Shown: one piece after another, positions 1 through 10,558 of the stretch
Numbering within the stretch: the stretch's first letter is position 1
Layout of the letters: every line of letters begins with the position of its first letter
Assembly: GCF_001570485.1 (NCBI RefSeq)
Contig: NZ_BCTA01000036.1
Span: 124,001 to 188,000 of the forward strand
DNA length: 64,000 bases
Reading direction: 5' to 3'
Source: Mycolicibacterium novocastrense
Lineage (GTDB): Bacteria; Actinomycetota; Actinomycetes; Mycobacteriales; Mycobacteriaceae
The notes under the pieces: model-generated
Databases searched by the model: none
Seen by the model: the letters and a program-made list of their open reading frames with translations, nothing else
Told to the model about the DNA's origin: nothing
Program-made: the position numbers and the translations under genes

Positions 1-1414
1 CCGCGATCGACGCGACGTCGTCGGAGCGGCCCTCCCCCGCGGCCTCACGGATCGCGTAGTGCCGGTAATCGGACTTGCGCGGTAAGCCGTCCTCGAAGAC
101 CACCAGCGAGGCCACCACATCGGTGCCCTGCACGTGGCTGATGTCAATGCACTCGATACGCAACGGCGCCTCGGCCAGCCCCAATGCGTCCTGAATGCTC
201 TGCAGCGCAGCGGTTCTCGCGGTGAAGTCACCGGCACGCTTGAGCTTGTGCTGGGCGAGCGCATCCTGCGCGTTGCGGCGGACCGTCTCGGCGAGCGCGC
301 GCTTGTCACCGCGCTGCGGCACGCGCAACGACACCCGAGAGCCGCGCAGCTGGCTGAGCCAGGCCGCCAATTCGTCGGAGTTGCCGGGCAGGCACGGAAC
401 CAGCACCTGGCGCGGTACCGGATTGGTCGCCTCGTCGCCGCCGCTGTCACTGGCGCCACCCAATTCGGCCTGATCGCCGTAGAACTGCGTCAGGAACTGT
501 TCCACCAAGCGTTCCTGGCTTGATTCACCGGGCTCCCCGGACTTTTCCACGATCCAGCCGCGCTGGCCGCGCACCCGGCCGCCGCGGACGTGGAAAACCT
601 GCACCGCAGCTTCCAGTTCGTCGTCGGCGAATGCCACCACGTCGGCGTCGGTGCCGTCGCCGAACACCACCGCCTGTTTCTCCAGCGCCCGTTTGAGAGC
701 GCCGATGTCGTCGCGCAGGCGTGCGGCCCTCTCGAAATCCAGTTCCTCGGCGGCCTGGTTCATCTGGTGTTCCAAGTCGCGGATCAACCGATCGGTCTTA
801 CCGGCGAGGAAGTCGCAGAAGTCGAGGACGATCTGGCGGTGCTCCTCGGCACTCACCCGACCGATGCAGGGAGCCGAACACTTGTCGATGTAGCCCAGCA
901 GGCAGGGCCGATCGATTTGCCTGTGGCGCTTGAACACTCCTGCAGAACACGTGCGGGCCGGAAACACCCGCGTCAGGAGGTCGAGGGTTTCGCGGATCGC
1001 CCACGCATGCGAATAGGGTCCGAAGTACCGGACGCCCTTGCGCCGCGCCCCGCGGTACACCATCAGCCGCGGGTACTCCTCGTTGAGCGTGACCGCGAGC
1101 ACCGGGTACGACTTGTCGTCTCGATACCTGATGTTGAATCGCGGATCGAACTCCTTGATCCAGTTGTATTCGAGCTGGAGCGCCTCGACTTCGGTGTTGA
1201 CCACCGTCCACTCGACGCTGCCCGCCGACATCACCATCTGCCGGGTGCGCGGCGCCAGGTTGACGACGTCGGCGAAGTAGGAGTTCAGTCGGCTGCGCAG
1301 GCTCTTCGCCTTGCCGACGTAGATCACCCTGCCGTGCGGATCGCGGAATCGGTAGACGCCCGGTTCGACGGGGATCGACCCGGGAGCGGGTCGGTACGTC
1401 GATGGATCGGGCAC
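1..1414 (-). CDS. uvrC: Excinuclease ABC subunit C, 3' end cut by window edge
   Basis: UvrC makes the two incisions flanking a bulky DNA lesion once UvrA/UvrB have marked it. About 471 codons are visible; the C-terminal part (rest of the RNase H-like nuclease and the helix-hairpin-helix tail) lies outside the window. The N-terminus carries the GIY-YIG nuclease (about residues 15-95, with [19 protein letters not shown]), then a UVR motif that contacts UvrB (about residues 210-245), then the start of the UvrC homology domain (IDISHVQG near the visible end). The GTG start sits exactly 6 nt after a TAACCT hexamer, so it is probably leaderless. It is divergent from the ggt gene with under 55 bp between starts. 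The call is firm. Confidence 0.96.
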   Translation of the reverse strand, partial: MPDPSTYRPAPGSIPVEPGVYRFRDPHGRVIYVGKAKSLRSRLNSYFADVVNLAPRTRQMVMSAGSVEWTVVNTEVEALQLEYNWIKEFDPRFNIRYRDDKSYPVLAVTLNEEYPRLMVYRGARRKGVRYFGPYSHAWAIRETLDLLTRVFPARTCSAGVFKRHRQIDRPCLLGYIDKCSAPCIGRVSAEEHRQIVLDFCDFLAGKTDRLIRDLEHQMNQAAEELDFERAARLRDDIGALKRALEKQAVVFGDGTDADVVAFADDELEAAVQVFHVRGGRVRGQRGWIVEKSGEPGESSQERLVEQFLTQFYGDQAELGGASDSGGDEATNPVPRQVLVPCLPGNSDELAAWLSQLRGSRVSLRVPQRGDKRALAETVRRNAQDALAQHKLKRAGDFTARTAALQSIQDALGLAEAPLRIECIDISHVQGTDVVASLVVFEDGLPRKSDYRHYAIREAAGEGRSDDVASIA

Positions 1415-1420
1415 GGATCC

Positions 1421-1426
1421 AGGTTA
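1421..1426 (-). promoter_or_regulatory. Predicted -10 box of leaderless uvrC
   Basis: TAACCT on the minus strand, followed by 6 nt (GGATCC) and the GTG start. This is the TANNNT-N6-start pattern of mycobacterial leaderless mRNAs. No Shine-Dalgarno is present. Confidence 0.55.
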
Positions 1427-1454
1427 CTGCCGCGTTCCGACCGCCCCGATCCAC

Positions 1455-1460
1455 TACCGT
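1455..1460 (+). promoter_or_regulatory. Predicted -10 box of leaderless ggt
   Basis: TACCGT followed by 6 nt and ATG at 1467. The spacing favours the ATG over the in-frame GTG three bases upstream. It faces the uvrC -10 box, only 28 bp away. Confidence 0.5.
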
Positions 1461-1466
1461 CGAGTG

Positions 1467-3428
1467 ATGCGGATCTCGTCGCTGACCAAGGTGATGGCCC
1501 CGCTGACCGGGTTGGTGCTGGTGTTCGCCGGCTGCTCGACCGACGACGGCGCCGAGCCCGAGGCCGCCGGACCGTGTGCGATCGTCGCGAACGGCACCCC
1601 GGTGGTCAAGACCACCGCCGCCCCCTCTCCCGGGTCGCCGCCGACCTCCCGCGACATCTCCGTCAATCCCGAGGTGGCCACGGGTTACCGCACCGACATG
1701 ACGCCGGTGCGCACCAACAGCTATTCGGTGGCCACCGCGAATCCGCTGGCCACGCAGGCCGCGTGTCAGGTGCTCCGCGACGGCGGCACCGCGGCGGACG
1801 CGCTCGTCACCGCGCAGGCCGTTCTCGGCCTCGTCGAACCGCAGGCGTCCGGTCTCGGCGGCGGCGGCTTCCTGCTCTACTTCGACGCGGCCTCCGGTGA
1901 GGTGCAGGCCTACGACGGTCGCGAAATCGCGCCGGCCGCGGCCACGGAGAACTATCTGCGTTGGGTGTCGGAAACCGACCGCACGGAGCCCAAGCCGGAC
2001 GCCAGGGCCTCGGGCCGCTCGATCGGTGTGCCCGGCATTGTCCGGATGCTGACCGAAGTGCACGCCGATCACGGCAAGACGGGTTTGCGCGATCTGTTCG
2101 CTCCCGCAGTCAGGATGGCCGACGACGGCTTCGACATCAGCGCGAGGCTTGCGGCGGCCATCGATGATGCGGCACCCGAACTCAAGCGCGACCGCCAAGC
2201 CGCCGAATACTTCCTCAACGCCGATGGCAGCCCCAAGATCGAGGGCACCCGGCTGACCAACCCGGCGTACTCGAAGACGTTGGGAGTCATCGCAACCGAC
2301 CCCGCGGCGTTCTACACCGGCGCCATCGCCCGCGACATCGTCGCCGCGGCGGCCGACGGATCCGGTGGCCGGACGCCGAGCCTGATGACCGTCGAAGACC
2401 TCGCGGGCTACACGGTCAAGGAACGCGAACCGCTGTGCAGGCCGTACCGCGGACGGGAGATCTGCGGAATGCCGCCGCCGTCGTCCGGCGGCATCGCCGT
2501 CCTGGCGACGCTCGGCATCCTCGAACACTTCCCGATGGCCGATCACAAACCCGGTGACGTCGACCTCAACGGCGGCCGGCCGTCGGTCATGGGTGTGCAC
2601 CTGATATCGGAGGCGGAGCGGCTGGCCTACGCCGACCGCGACAAGTACGTCGCCGACACCGATTTCGTGCCGCTGCCGGGCGGCTCACCCGACACGCTGC
2701 TCGGCAGCGACTACCTCGCCGGGCGGGCGGCGCTGATCTCCGAACAGCACAGCATGGGCACCGCGAAACCCGGCGAGTTCGGCCCGCCGACCAGCCCCGC
2801 ACCGCCCGTCCCGGAACACGGCACCAGCCAGGTCAGCATCGTCGACTCACACGGCAACGCCGCGTCGTTGACGACCACCGTCGAATCGGCGTTCGGTTCG
2901 TTCCACATGGTGGACGGGTTCCTCCTCAACAACCAGCTCACCGATTTCTCGGCCGAGCCGGCAGGCCCCGACGGCGCGCCGGTGGCCAACCGGGTCCAGC
3001 CCGGTAAGCGACCCCGCAGCACGATGGCGCCGACGCTGATCTTCGACCAGGCGCAGGACCGGCCCGGGCAGCGCGGGCGCCTGTATGCGGTCCTGGGTTC
3101 GCCCGGCGGTGCGGTGATCATCCAGTTCGTCGCGAAAACCATTGTGGGAATGTTGGATTGGGGACTCGACCCACAGCAGGCGGTGTCGATGGTCGACTTC
3201 GGCGCGGCGAACACGCCGAAGACCAACGTCGGCGGCGAGCATCCGGTCATCGACACCTCCGATGGCGGCAACCACGACCCGCTCGTGCGGGGGTTGCGCG
3301 CACTCGGCCATCAGGTGGACCTGGCCGACCAGTCAAGCGGCCTGTCGGCGATCACCCGGGACGGCACAGGCCTCATCGGCGGGGCGGATCCGCGCCGGGA
3401 AGGGTTGGTCATGGGCGACACCCGATGA
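1467..3428 (+). CDS. ggt: Gamma-glutamyltransferase, lipoprotein
   Basis: Transfers or hydrolyses the gamma-glutamyl group of glutathione-like substrates; an N-terminal-nucleophile enzyme that cleaves itself into large and small subunits. The N-terminus is a signal peptide ending in the lipobox VFAGC (Cys23), so the enzyme is probably anchored outside the cytoplasmic membrane. The conserved GLGGGGF segment is present near residue 130. The likely cleavage and catalytic Thr is Thr453 in HGTSQVSIVD, followed by the usual small-subunit sequence. At 653 aa it is of normal or slightly large size. It ends in a TGA that overlaps the ATG of the following acetyltransferase gene (ATGA), so the two are translationally coupled. 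Substrate is not readable from sequence; glutathione itself is scarce in mycobacteria. Confidence 0.92.
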   Translation: MRISSLTKVMAPLTGLVLVFAGCSTDDGAEPEAAGPCAIVANGTPVVKTTAAPSPGSPPTSRDISVNPEVATGYRTDMTPVRTNSYSVATANPLATQAACQVLRDGGTAADALVTAQAVLGLVEPQASGLGGGGFLLYFDAASGEVQAYDGREIAPAAATENYLRWVSETDRTEPKPDARASGRSIGVPGIVRMLTEVHADHGKTGLRDLFAPAVRMADDGFDISARLAAAIDDAAPELKRDRQAAEYFLNADGSPKIEGTRLTNPAYSKTLGVIATDPAAFYTGAIARDIVAAAADGSGGRTPSLMTVEDLAGYTVKEREPLCRPYRGREICGMPPPSSGGIAVLATLGILEHFPMADHKPGDVDLNGGRPSVMGVHLISEAERLAYADRDKYVADTDFVPLPGGSPDTLLGSDYLAGRAALISEQHSMGTAKPGEFGPPTSPAPPVPEHGTSQVSIVDSHGNAASLTTTVESAFGSFHMVDGFLLNNQLTDFSAEPAGPDGAPVANRVQPGKRPRSTMAPTLIFDQAQDRPGQRGRLYAVLGSPGGAVIIQFVAKTIVGMLDWGLDPQQAVSMVDFGAANTPKTNVGGEHPVIDTSDGGNHDPLVRGLRALGHQVDLADQSSGLSAITRDGTGLIGGADPRREGLVMGDTR

Positions 3429-3878
3429 CCGCACGCGTCGCCCTGCTCTGCGAAACCGACTGGCAGACATTCGCCGCCATGCGCTTGAGGGCGCTGGCCG
3501 ACTCGCTGGGTGAAAGGGATCCGAGCTACCGGGACGAGGCGGCCTTCACCGCAGCGCAGTGGCGGCGGCGGTTGCGCGACCATGCCCAGTTCGTCGCGTT
3601 CGACGGTGGCCGTCCCGTCGGCATGATCGGGGCGCAGCAGGAGAACCGCGAGACCGTATACCTGTACTCGCTGTGGCTGCAACCTGCGGCGCGGGGCCGT
3701 GGCCTGGCGCGGCGGCTGGTCGCCGCGGCCCTCGACTGGGCGCGCACCAGCGACTCGCACACGGTTCGGCTGCGGGTGGCGACCGGCAACGCGGCGGCCC
3801 GTCAGGTGTACGAGAGCATCGGGTTCACCGTCGCAGCCGAGCAAACCACCTCCGGGCTCGACGAACTCGCGATGTCGC

Positions 3879-3892
<14 letters not shown>
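3425..3892 (+). CDS. GNAT-family N-acetyltransferase
   Basis: A 155-aa protein with the GNAT fold: an acetyl-CoA-binding motif A around residues 82-100 (LWLQPAARGRGLARRL) and the typical motif B ending N..A.QVYESIGF near residue 130. It would move an acetyl group from acetyl-CoA to an amine; the acceptor cannot be told. The ATG start overlaps the stop codon of ggt, which suggests coupling and perhaps action on a related amino-acid or peptide product. Its 3' end overlaps by 14 bp the end of the convergent PH-domain gene. Family call firm, substrate unknown. Confidence 0.88.
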
Positions 3893-6120
<2,228 letters not shown>

Positions 6121-6126
6121 CACATC

Positions 6127-6132
6127 AGTATG
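6127..6132 (-). promoter_or_regulatory. Possible -10 box of leaderless ribBA
   Basis: CATACT on the minus strand, 6 nt before the GTG chosen as start. The hexamer departs from TANNNT at its first base, so support is modest. Confidence 0.35.
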
Positions 6133-6299
6133 AACCACCGGGGTCCAGAACTTATTGCCAGGCCGCTGAGCTGGACGTTTACCCCCGCTTTCAGCGTCGG
6201 CGGCACCGTGTGGAACCTCTGTGTATTTTCGGGATTGTTCCTCGGCCGAGTCGCCGGATGTCTACGCTACGTTTCCTGGTCACGCTCAAAGGGACTCAT

Positions 6300-6623
6300 A
6301 TGAACGCGTCACGTCTCACCGTCTCGAGGCTGCTGTTCGCCGTGTGCGCTGTGGCCGCCTCCGGTCTCTTCTTCGGATCCGCTCCCGCGGTCGCCGAGCC
6401 GTTCGACCCGGCACCTCCGGGGCCTTCCGCCGGTGCTTCCGACGTGATCCCGGCGGTGGGAGTGCTCGAAGGCATGTGGCGGCAGTACGTGCCCCGAAAC
6501 GTGGCCCCGCCCGACCAGATGGGTGCGGTCGACCGGTTCTTCAACGAATTCGTTCCGACCGCCACCCAGGTCAGCGACTTCTTCACCGTCATCCAGCAGT
6601 TCCGCGGGCCGCTCGGCTACTAG
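6300..6623 (+). CDS. Small exported protein of unknown function
   Basis: A 107-aa protein with a clear Sec signal peptide: basic start, hydrophobic stretch (LLFAVCAVAASGLFFG), and AVAEP, where cleavage after Ala is likely (near residue 32). The mature part is about 75 aa, proline-rich at first (PFDPAPPGPSAG), then mostly helical-looking. No cysteines remain in the mature part and no domain is recognised. The ATG has AAAGGGA as Shine-Dalgarno 6 nt upstream. It is divergent from ribBA and convergent with ribE. Mycobacterial genomes hold many such short secreted proteins; function unknown. Confidence 0.72.
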   Translation: MNASRLTVSRLLFAVCAVAASGLFFGSAPAVAEPFDPAPPGPSAGASDVIPAVGVLEGMWRQYVPRNVAPPDQMGAVDRFFNEFVPTATQVSDFFTVIQQFRGPLGY

Positions 6624-6635
6624 CCCCGGGTAAGA

Positions 6636-6656
6636 CCGCCGGCCTGAAAGTGGCGG
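6636..6656. terminator. Weak hairpin between convergent genes
   Basis: CCGCC and GGCGG arms (5 bp) separated by 11 nt, in the 37-bp gap between the small exported protein gene and ribE. No U-tract. It may end transcription from either side, but the stem is short. Confidence 0.25.
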
Positions 6657-6660
6657 CGGG

Positions 6661-7260
6661 TCAATCGCTTTGGGGAGACAGCAGTCGCTCGACGTACTTG
6701 GCGATCACGTCCACCTCGAGGTTGACCAGCGTGCCGACCTCTGCGCGGCCGAGAATCGTGAGATCGAGCGTCGTCGGGATCAACGACACCTCGAACCAGT
6801 CGTGGCCGAGCCCGGACACCGTCAGGGAGACGCCGTCGACGGTGATGGAGCCCTTCTCCACGACATAACGCGACAACGCGGTCGGAAGCGCGATGCGCAC
6901 CACGACCCAGCGCTCCGACGGTGTGCGCGCGATCACGTGCCCCGTGCCGTCAACGTGGCCCTGCACGATGTGCCCGCCGAGGCGGCTGTTCACCGCCGCC
7001 GCACGCTCGAGGTTGACCCCGCTGCCCACCCCGAGACGGCCCAGGCTCGACCGGTTCAACGTCTCCCCGATCACGTCGGTGGTGAACGTTGAATCCGGCC
7101 TCACCTCGACGACGGTCAGGCAGACGCCGTTCACCGCGATCGAGTCACCGTGGCGGGCGTCCGAGGTGACGAGCGGCCCGCGGATGGCGAGCCGGGCGAA
7201 ATCGCCGAGATCTTCCTTGCCGACGACCTCGCCGATCTCTTCGACGATTCCGGTGAACAC
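6661..7260 (-). CDS. ribE: Riboflavin synthase, alpha chain
   Basis: Final step of riboflavin synthesis: dismutation of two lumazines to riboflavin plus the ribitylaminouracil. 199 aa, made of two lumazine-binding repeats; the start MFTGIVEEIG and GGHIVQGHVDGTG near residues 95-107 are family hallmarks, and NGVCLTV / DGVSLTV mark the same position in each repeat. GTG start with TAGTCT exactly 6 nt upstream, so it is predicted leaderless. It is not joined to ribBA-ribH, from which it is separated by the small exported protein gene. In M. tuberculosis the same gene is called ribC. Confidence 0.96.
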   Translation of the reverse strand: MFTGIVEEIGEVVGKEDLGDFARLAIRGPLVTSDARHGDSIAVNGVCLTVVEVRPDSTFTTDVIGETLNRSSLGRLGVGSGVNLERAAAVNSRLGGHIVQGHVDGTGHVIARTPSERWVVVRIALPTALSRYVVEKGSITVDGVSLTVSGLGHDWFEVSLIPTTLDLTILGRAEVGTLVNLEVDVIAKYVERLLSPQSD

Positions 7261-7266
7261 CTCGCC

Positions 7267-7272
7267 AGACTA
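7267..7272 (-). promoter_or_regulatory. Predicted -10 box of leaderless ribE
   Basis: TAGTCT on the minus strand, 6 nt before the ribE GTG. Confidence 0.5.
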
Positions 7273-7352
7273 TCGAGAGCACCGCCTCCTTCGACGTTGC
7301 CCCGTTCGCCCTGGCAGCGCCCCGTGCGCCGAGTCCGCGCGTCCGGACCCTT

Positions 7353-7358
7353 TACGAT
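7353..7358 (+). promoter_or_regulatory. Predicted -10 box of leaderless lprG
   Basis: TACGAT, 6 nt (GCAGTC) before the lprG ATG; no Shine-Dalgarno in between. Confidence 0.5.
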
Positions 7359-7364
7359 GCAGTC

Positions 7365-8069
7365 ATGCCCACGCGCCTCCTGACGATCCTCGCCGCCCTC
7401 GTTGCCGCCATCGCCCTGCTGGCGGGTTGCTCCTCTACATCGGAGGAATCGACGAAGGACCTCCCCGACGGGGCGACCCTGCTCCAGCAGTCGAGCGAGA
7501 CCACCAAGAAGCAGACCAGCGCCCATATGAAGCTCACGGTGGAGGGCACGATCGAGAAGCTCCCCATCGAGTTGCTGGAGGGTGACCTGAGCAATGCGCC
7601 CACGTTCACGGCCCATGGCAAGGTCAACCTCCTGATGGGCGGCCAGCGTCTCGAGGGCGTGGAGTTCGTCGTCGTCGACGGTGACCTCTACGCCACGTTG
7701 ACCCCGGGTGGCACGTTGTCGAACTTCGGTCCCGCCGTCGATATCTACGACGCCTCGCTCATTCTCGACCCCGAAACGGGGTTGGGCAACGTACTGGACA
7801 ACTTCTCCGACCCGAAGGCCGAGGGCCGTGAAACGGTCAACGGCGTGGAGACGGTCCGAGTGACCGGGACCGTCAGTGCCGATGCAGTGAACAAGATCGC
7901 GCCGCAGCTCGGCGTGACCGGTCCGGTGCCCGGTACGGCCTGGATCGCCGAGGGTGGCGACCACGAGTTGGCCCAGGTCAAGTTGCAGCCCGACTCGGAC
8001 AGCAGCGTCACCATGGCAATGTCGGAGTGGGGTAAGCCGGTGACGGTCACCAAGCCCCCGGCAGCCTGA
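7365..8069 (+). CDS. lprG: LprG/LppX-family triacyl-lipid-carrying lipoprotein
   Basis: Lipoprotein with a hydrophobic pocket that carries acylated lipids (triacylglycerides, phosphatidylinositol mannosides) across the mycobacterial periplasm. Signal peptide ends in LLAGC (Cys22); the mature 213 residues have the LppX_LprG pattern, including [20 protein letters not shown] at the start of the fold and the central [14 protein letters not shown]. Its stop codon overlaps by one base the ATG of the P55 efflux gene, the invariant lprG-P55 pairing in mycobacteria; the two proteins are known to work together in lipid export and drug tolerance. Confidence 0.95.
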   Translation: MPTRLLTILAALVAAIALLAGCSSTSEESTKDLPDGATLLQQSSETTKKQTSAHMKLTVEGTIEKLPIELLEGDLSNAPTFTAHGKVNLLMGGQRLEGVEFVVVDGDLYATLTPGGTLSNFGPAVDIYDASLILDPETGLGNVLDNFSDPKAEGRETVNGVETVRVTGTVSADAVNKIAPQLGVTGPVPGTAWIAEGGDHELAQVKLQPDSDSSVTMAMSEWGKPVTVTKPPAA

Positions 8070-9625
8070 TGTCGGTTTCAACGCCAGCCACGAACACCCG
8101 CGCCGTAACCACACGGTCGAATCGCCGGATCGCGATCAGCGCGGGCAGTCTCGCGGTGCTGCTCGGCGCACTCGACACTTATGTCGTCGTCGCGATCATC
8201 ACCGACATCATCGTCGACGTCGGCATACCGATCAATCAGCTGCAGAGGGTGACGCCGATCATCACCTGCTACCTGCTGGGTTACATCGCGGCGATGCCGC
8301 TGCTGGGCCGGGCCTCGGACCGGTTCGGTCGCAAGTTCATCCTTCAGGTGAGCCTGGCCGGTTTCGCGGTCGGATCCGTCGTCACCGCGATGTCGAATGA
8401 CCTGCTTCCGATGGTGATCGGCCGCACGATCCAAGGTGTCGCCAGCGGTGCGCTCTTGCCCGTCACGCTGGCGTTGGCGGCAGACCTGTGGGCCAGCCGC
8501 AACCGCGCGTCGGTCCTGGGCGGTATCGGCGCCGCGCAGGAATTGGGCAGCGTGCTAGGCCCGCTCTACGGCATCGCCGTCGTCGCAGTCCTCAACACTT
8601 GGCGCGACGTCTTCTGGATCAACCTGCCCCTCGCCGCCGTGGCGATGGTGCTGATCCACTTCAGCCTGCCCTCCCAGCTCAAACCCGAGAATCCTGAACG
8701 GGTGGATGTCGTCGGCGGCGTGCTGCTGGCCGTCGCGCTGGGCCTGACGGTGATCGGGCTGTACAACCCCGCGCCCGACGGCCGGAAGATCCTGCCGAGC
8801 TACGGACTGCCAGTGCTTTTGGGCGCGGCGGTGGCATTGATTTTGTTCTTCGTCTGGGAGCGGTTCGCCCGCACACGCCTGATCGAACCCGCCGGTGTGC
8901 ACTTCCGACCATTCTTGGCGGCGCTGGGCGCGTCCCTGTGCGCAGGCGCGGCGTTGATGGTCACGCTCGTCAACATCGAACTATTCGGCCAAGGTGTACT
9001 CGGCAAGAACCAGACCGATGCCGTCCTTCTGCTGCTGCGGTTCTTGATCGCGCTGCCGATCGGTGCAGTGATCGGCGGGTGGCTCGCGACCAGGATCGGT
9101 GACCGAGTGGTCGCATTCGTGGGTCTCATGATTGCGGCGGGGGGATATTGGCTGGTGTCGAATTGGGGGGCCGATGTACTGACCACCCACCACGACCTCG
9201 GCTTCGTGAGACTGCCCGTGCTCGACACCGATCTGGCGATCGCCGGCTTGGGTCTCGGCCTGGTGATCGGACCGCTTACCTCGGCGGCACTCCGCGTGGT
9301 GCCCGCCGCCCAGCACGGGATCGCCTCTGCGGCAGTGGTGGTTGCGCGCATGGTCGGCATGCTCATCGGTCTGGCAGGATTGACCGCCTGGGGTCTTTAC
9401 CGGCTCAACCAGCACCTTCAGACCCTTCCGTTCCCGCCGGCCAACACGCTGGCCGAACGCCTGGCGGCCGAAGGGGCCCGCTACCGCGAGGCCTACGTGC
9501 TGCAGTACGGCGATATCTTCCTGGTCACGGTCGTGGTCTGCGTGGTCGGCGCACTCCTGGGCCTGCTGATCGGCGGCAAGCAGGAGCACGCCGACGAACC
9601 GGCGGAAGTTGTAGACGGCGCCTAG
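8069..9625 (+). CDS. p55: P55 major facilitator efflux transporter
   Basis: MFS antiporter of the 14-helix drug:H+ type (518 aa). Visible are many hydrophobic segments, the loop 2-3 signature [11 protein letters not shown] near residue 83, and the antiporter-type motif C region GSVLGPLYG near residue 157. In mycobacteria it works with LprG in moving triacylglycerides and in tolerance to several drugs. Translation is coupled to lprG by a one-base stop/start overlap. The last four bases overlap the end of the convergent 53-codon ORF. Confidence 0.95.
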   Translation: MSVSTPATNTRAVTTRSNRRIAISAGSLAVLLGALDTYVVVAIITDIIVDVGIPINQLQRVTPIITCYLLGYIAAMPLLGRASDRFGRKFILQVSLAGFAVGSVVTAMSNDLLPMVIGRTIQGVASGALLPVTLALAADLWASRNRASVLGGIGAAQELGSVLGPLYGIAVVAVLNTWRDVFWINLPLAAVAMVLIHFSLPSQLKPENPERVDVVGGVLLAVALGLTVIGLYNPAPDGRKILPSYGLPVLLGAAVALILFFVWERFARTRLIEPAGVHFRPFLAALGASLCAGAALMVTLVNIELFGQGVLGKNQTDAVLLLLRFLIALPIGAVIGGWLATRIGDRVVAFVGLMIAAGGYWLVSNWGADVLTTHHDLGFVRLPVLDTDLAIAGLGLGLVIGPLTSAALRVVPAAQHGIASAAVVVARMVGMLIGLAGLTAWGLYRLNQHLQTLPFPPANTLAERLAAEGARYREAYVLQYGDIFLVTVVVCVVGALLGLLIGGKQEHADEPAEVVDGA

Positions 9626-9783
9626 CAGCGCTCGAGGCCGGGGCGCAGCAGGGTCGGCTCGGCCGGCTTGACCGCGTCTTCGACGGCCTCGGCGGGCTGA
9701 GCCCGGAAGGTATCGCAGATCAACGCCTTGAGGGTGCGGGGATGCATCGGGCGATAGCTGAGCCAATCCTGCAGTGCAGTCAT
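9622..9783 (-). CDS. 53-aa protein of unknown function
   Basis: A short ORF beginning [20 protein letters not shown] and ending GLERC. It has a good Shine-Dalgarno (AAAGGA, 8 nt before ATG) and normal composition, and its stop overlaps the P55 stop. No membrane segment or known motif; two cysteines, one being the C-terminal residue. Because the ribosome site is convincing and the gap is otherwise empty, I call it a probable gene. It could instead be a chance ORF. Confidence 0.5.
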   Translation of the reverse strand: MTALQDWLSYRPMHPRTLKALICDTFRAQPAEAVEDAVKPAEPTLLRPGLERC

Positions 9784-9876
9784 GGTCGTCGTCCTTTGTT
9801 CGTGCTCACCAGCGCGCAAATCGTCGGTGAAAGCGCGATTACGGAGGGCCACACGTGGCCCACTCTGGTACGAGTG

Positions 9877-9890
9877 TACCGACGTGAGCG
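9877..9890. promoter_or_regulatory. 14-bp dyad, possible operator
   Basis: GGTAC-gagt-GTACC, a perfect 5-bp inverted repeat in the divergent gap between the 53-aa ORF and the PfpI gene. A TTGACT (9897-9902) with TATGCG 15 nt further downstream lies just beyond it and could be the PfpI promoter. No regulator gene is adjacent, so the role is inferred only from position. Confidence 0.3.
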
Positions 9891-9956
9891 CGCTGATTGA
9901 CTCCTCGACGCGCGGGGTATGCGGGGCATCACACCTAACCTCAACGGAGAAATCTC

Positions 9957-10511
9957 ATGGCAAGTTCACTGAATGGCAAGAAGATTGCGTTTTTGGTCGC
10001 TCCCGAAGGTGTCGAGCAGGTCGAGCTGACCGAGCCGTGGAAGGCCGTCGAGCAGGCCGGGGGCACCCCGGAGCTGGTGTCGACGGAGGTTGGCAAGATC
10101 CAGGCGTTCAACCACCTGACCCCCGCCGACACCTTCGAGGCCGAGAAGGCCGCCGACTCGGTGTCAGCGTCCGACTATGCGGCGTTGGTACTGCCCGGCG
10201 GCGTCGCCAACCCCGACAACCTGCGCATGAACGCCGACGCGGTCGCGTTCGCAAAGAGCTTCTTCGATGCGGGTAAACCGGTCGCGGTGATCTGTCACGG
10301 GCCGTGGACGCTCATCGAGGCGGACGTGGTGCGGGGCCGCACCCTGACGTCGTGGCCGAGCGTGAAGACCGACCTGGTCAACGCGGGAGCCAATTGGGTG
10401 GATGACGAGGTCGTCGAATGCTCGCGTGGGCCAAACACTTTGGTGTCCAGCCGCAAGCCTGATGACCTGCCCGCCTTCTGCAACACGTTGGTCAGCGCTT
10501 TCGCGAAGTAG
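9957..10511 (+). CDS. PfpI/DJ-1-family class I glutamine amidotransferase-like protein
   Basis: A 184-aa DJ-1/PfpI superfamily protein. The nucleophile elbow VICHGPW (Cys near residue 110) and the N-terminal FLVAPEGVEQVEL, holding the conserved acidic residue, are both present, and the length fits the YhbO/PfpI branch. Members are stress-linked proteases or deglycases that repair glyoxal-damaged molecules. The ATG has GGAGA as ribosome site. It stands alone between the 53-aa ORF and the ABC permease. Family firm; the activity of this branch is disputed in the literature. Confidence 0.9.
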   Translation: MASSLNGKKIAFLVAPEGVEQVELTEPWKAVEQAGGTPELVSTEVGKIQAFNHLTPADTFEAEKAADSVSASDYAALVLPGGVANPDNLRMNADAVAFAKSFFDAGKPVAVICHGPWTLIEADVVRGRTLTSWPSVKTDLVNAGANWVDDEVVECSRGPNTLVSSRKPDDLPAFCNTLVSAFAK

Positions 10512-10545
10512 CCGAAACCCGCTACGCCGACGGCGGTAGCCGGGG

Positions 10546-10551
10546 TAACGT
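10546..10551 (+). promoter_or_regulatory. Predicted -10 box of leaderless permease gene
   Basis: TAACGT followed by 7 nt and the ATG of the FtsX-like permease. Confidence 0.45.
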
Positions 10552-10558
10552 CGCCGAC

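Noticed and set aside
590-1900. Long open frames on the strand opposite uvrC and ggt (for example 590-1900 plus, 798-2600 minus)
   Set aside because: They are Arg/Pro/Ala-rich shadows of strongly recognised genes in a GC-rich genome, with no domain of their own.
6121-6299. FMN riboswitch upstream of ribBA
   Set aside because: No RFN-like conserved blocks were seen, and ribBA appears leaderless, leaving no room for one.
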